Origin: Cytophagaceae bacterium UBA7467 | Lineage (GTDB): Bacteria; Bacteroidota; Bacteroidia; Cytophagales; Spirosomataceae | Direction of reading: 5' to 3' | Assembly (NCBI GenBank): GCA_002479785.1 | Contig: DLPD01000013.1 | Coordinates: 50,915 to 114,914, forward strand | Length of the DNA: 64,000 nt | In this document: positions 61,895-64,000 of the stretch, one piece after another | Numbering within the stretch: position 1 is the first letter of the stretch | Layout of the letters: each line of letters begins with the position of its first letter | Position numbers and translations under genes: made by a program | Notes under the pieces: generated by a model | Databases searched by the model: none | Told to the model about the DNA's origin: nothing | What the model saw: the letters and a program-made list of their open reading frames with translations, nothing else

Positions 61895-63793
61895 TTATGC
61901 CTTTAAAATCAATGCAGAAAGAGGAGGGAGGTTAATCGCGATGGAGAACGCCTTTCCTTGCCAGTTGATTTCTTCCGTCATGGTCGCACCTGAAACAGGG
62001 TAATTACTTCCCCCATATTCTTCTTTGTCTGAGTTGAATACGGTTTTCCAAACCCCAGGAAGAGGCACACCTATCCGGTATCCATCTCGAGGAGCCGGGG
62101 TAAGGTTCAAAATAACGATCACTTGTTGCTTTGCTGTTTCTCCTTTTCTAATGTAGGAAATCACTGAGTTGCCTTGATCATTCGATTCAATCCATTCAAA
62201 GCCCTCATAATCAAATTGTTTGCTATAAAATGCGGGCTCAGAACGATAAAGTTTGTTCAATGCTTTTACCGTTTCTTGAATTCCTCTATGAGAGTGGTGT
62301 TCCGTTAGGTGCCAGTCAAGACTTTGGGTGTGATTCCACTCTTCTCTTTGGCCAAATTCGCCACCCATAAATAATAAATGAGAGCCTGGATGGGTGAACT
62401 GTTCTGCTAAAAGCAATCGTAGATTCGCAAATTTCTGCCAATCGTCGCCAGGCATTTTAGTCAAAAGTGAGCCTTTACCGTAGACCACTTCGTCATGCGA
62501 AAGCGGTAGACAGAAATTCTCTGTAAACGCATAAATGAGGGAGAAGGTCAGTTCATTGAGGTGATGCTGGCGGTAAATCGGATCTTTTTGGAAGAATCGA
62601 AGCGTATCATTCATCCAACCCATCATCCACTTTTGGCCAAAACCAAGTCCTCCCATAAACACCGGCTTAGTCACCCCTGGGAAACTGGTCGATTCTTCCG
62701 CAATCATCTGGATATGCGGAAATTCTGCGTAGATATGGCTATTTAAGTCTTGTAAGAAGGATATTACTTCTAAATTATGATTTCCTCCAAACTGATTTGG
62801 CTCCCATTCTCCGTCGTTTCTCGAGTAATCTAAATACAACATCGATGCCACCGCATCTACGCGTAAACCGTCTACATGGTAGCGATCACACCAGAAAAAC
62901 GCATTTGACATTAGAAACGAGCGAACCTCGTTCTTTCCATAATCGAAGATATAGGATTTCCAATCCGGGTGATAACCGCGTTTCGGATCTGGATGCTCGT
63001 AAGCGCTACTGCCATCAAAGTTGAATAATCCGTGCGCATCGCCTGGGAAGTGCGATGGAACCCAATCTAAAATCACACCAATCTCTGCCTGATGGAAAGC
63101 TTCTACCAGACGCATAAATCCTTGCGGATCTCCAAAACGGGAAGTAGGTGCGAAATAACCCGTGATTTGATATCCCCACGATGGATCGTAAGGATATTCC
63201 ATCACAGGCATGAATTCCACGTGTGTAAAACCCATTTCTTTGACGTAATTTACCAGTTTTATGGCTAAATCGTCATAAGAAAGATAATTGTTCTCTAATG
63301 TCTTCATCCATGAGGCTAAATGCACCTCGTAAATGGACATCGGGGAATTTAACCCATTTTTAGAAGCTCGAGCTTCCTGCCATTTCGTGTCTTTCCATTC
63401 TTTATAGGTATTCCAAACAATACTAGCCGTTTTAGGAGGAGTCTCGCAATACAAGCCCATGGGATCTAATTTTTCCAAATATTCCCCACTTGCCGTTTCA
63501 ATACCATATTTATAGGTTTCTCCTGTTTTTATACCTGGAATGAATCCTTCCCAGATACCAGATGAGTCCCATCGTGGAAATAAGGGGTGCGAATAGCGGT
63601 CCCAATAATTGAAATTACCCGTTACAAAAACATTTTTCGCGTTGGGAGCCCAAACCGCAAAAAAGGTCCCTACCGTTCCCTCATGTTCAATTTCGAAAGC
63701 CCCCAATTTCTCATAAAGTCTTGTATGTTTGCCATTTAAGAATAGCGCTATGTCAAAATCTGTCAATCTAGAATAGGGGTGTACGTTCGCCAT
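61895..63793 (-). CDS. glgB: 1,4-alpha-glucan branching enzyme
   Basis: Introduces alpha-1,6 branches in glycogen, 632 residues. An N-terminal CBM48 domain (about 20-110, GTFFAVWAPNAKNVFVTG) precedes the GH13 barrel: VILDWVPSHF, the nucleophile Asp near 311 in GLRVDAVASM, the acid Glu near 364 in MIAEESTSFPG, and LPLSHDEVVYG. It implies glycogen storage. Other glg genes are not adjacent. No perfect -7 box upstream; TATTTTAG-like is the closest. Confidence 0.97.
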   Translation of the reverse strand: MANVHPYSRLTDFDIALFLNGKHTRLYEKLGAFEIEHEGTVGTFFAVWAPNAKNVFVTGNFNYWDRYSHPLFPRWDSSGIWEGFIPGIKTGETYKYGIETASGEYLEKLDPMGLYCETPPKTASIVWNTYKEWKDTKWQEARASKNGLNSPMSIYEVHLASWMKTLENNYLSYDDLAIKLVNYVKEMGFTHVEFMPVMEYPYDPSWGYQITGYFAPTSRFGDPQGFMRLVEAFHQAEIGVILDWVPSHFPGDAHGLFNFDGSSAYEHPDPKRGYHPDWKSYIFDYGKNEVRSFLMSNAFFWCDRYHVDGLRVDAVASMLYLDYSRNDGEWEPNQFGGNHNLEVISFLQDLNSHIYAEFPHIQMIAEESTSFPGVTKPVFMGGLGFGQKWMMGWMNDTLRFFQKDPIYRQHHLNELTFSLIYAFTENFCLPLSHDEVVYGKGSLLTKMPGDDWQKFANLRLLLAEQFTHPGSHLLFMGGEFGQREEWNHTQSLDWHLTEHHSHRGIQETVKALNKLYRSEPAFYSKQFDYEGFEWIESNDQGNSVISYIRKGETAKQQVIVILNLTPAPRDGYRIGVPLPGVWKTVFNSDKEEYGGSNYPVSGATMTEEINWQGKAFSIAINLPPLSALILKA

Positions 63794-63871
63794 AAGGGGT
63801 TCTGCTTCAATGTTTAGGCTAAAATAGCGAAAATAAATTAGAAAATAATTAGTCTTTTTTTAACTGGTAGT

Positions 63872-63902
63872 TTTGAATATAAAAGGGAAAAGCCTACCTT
63901 TG
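63872..63902 (+). promoter_or_regulatory. tRNA-Glu promoter with -33 and -7 elements
   Basis: TTTG (63872-63875), exactly 19 nt, TACCTTTG (63895-63902). Both perfect; it ends 19 nt before the tRNA, predicting a short 5' leader of about 16 nt. Confidence 0.75.
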
Positions 63903-63921
63903 TGCCACCAAAATAAATAAT

Positions 63922-63993
63922 GGTCCGTTCGTCTAGGGGTTAGGACACGTCCCTTTCACGGATGAAACACGGGTTCGATTCCCGTACGGACTA
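63922..63993 (+). tRNA. tRNA-Glu (anticodon TTC)
   Basis: A 72-nt cloverleaf. The acceptor stem GGTCCGT pairs with ACGGACT (a G-U first pair), the anticodon stem CGTCC/GGATG closes a CTTTCAC loop with TTC at 63955-63957, and the T-arm has GGGTTCGATTCCC. Discriminator base A at 63993; CCA is not encoded. It decodes GAA/GAG. The window ends 7 nt later, so further tRNAs may follow. Confidence 0.97.
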
Positions 63994-64000
63994 CTTCGGT

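Noticed and set aside
1..64000. CRISPR arrays, IS elements, prophage
   Set aside because: No regularly spaced repeats, no transposase or phage-like genes, and no terminal inverted repeats around gene-sized segments were seen.

Overview
This window looks like part of a chromosome from a Bacteroidota bacterium, most likely order Cytophagales (a Spirosomaceae-like organism; genus not determined). The evidence is a moderately AT-rich, densely packed genome, very few Shine-Dalgarno sequences, many -7 boxes of the Bacteroidetes type (TAnnTTTG, several with TTG/TTTG exactly 19 nt upstream), a TonB-dependent receptor with a carboxypeptidase-like N-terminal domain, PafA-type phosphatase, MenA, a SUF cluster with a DUF59 protein, and a fused M16 peptidase. 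It is almost entirely core-genome housekeeping. No phage, insertion sequence, CRISPR array or complete defence system was found.

Layout. 1-6.3 kb: an edge-truncated gene, kdsB, then metH-metF-CoA-binding protein (methionine and folate one-carbon metabolism). 6.3-10.4 kb (minus): a tight six-gene run selD, alpha/beta hydrolase, RsmI-like methyltransferase, MBL-fold hydrolase, pssA, purS. 10.7-14 kb: a large Oar-like TonB-dependent receptor followed by two strong terminators and a GC-rich palindromic patch. 14.3-18.6 kb (minus): nuclease-like HSDR_N protein, pafA, ugd, uxs (UDP-glucuronate to UDP-xylose). 18.7-24.2 kb: AMP nucleosidase, then the minus-strand run argS, membrane-anchored peroxidase, menA, TPR protein. 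24.3-28.3 kb: sua5-cca, nitroreductase, and marR-yceI with a palindromic operator inside the promoter. 28.4-33.9 kb: maf, an IscA-type carrier, and sufC-sufD-sufS-sufE-DUF59-bacilliredoxin, notably without sufB.

33.9-45.5 kb: M16 peptidase, TPR protein, Ppx/GppA, exbB-exbD-DUF421, thrA-thrB, and rpsU-xer. 45.6-50.8 kb: metG, an intergenic region with two terminators and a duplicated 27-nt leader, a small secreted unknown protein, pth, an SDR dehydrogenase and rlmB. 50.9-57.3 kb: two SAM methyltransferases, a LysM lytic transglycosylase, DUF3109, an alkyltransferase-like protein, mtgA, hemW and a second M16 peptidase. 57.4-64 kb: heptosyltransferase-like GT9, pyrR-pyrB, rfbC, pyrF, DUF2721, a possible small RNA, glgB and tRNA-Glu.

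Many convergent pairs overlap by 4-28 nt at their 3' ends and co-directional genes are joined by ATGA or TAATG junctions. Start codons were moved inward wherever a -7 box or an upstream stop made the longest frame implausible (kdsB, uxs, maf, sufC, sufE, DUF59, ppx, thrB, metG and others). The most interesting non-coding signals are the MarR operator-promoter, near-leaderless pyrR and maf, the duplicated leader around 47.8 kb, the candidate ncRNA near 61.8 kb, and a strong inverted repeat at 27.14-27.20 kb. I saw no clearly novel multi-gene system.
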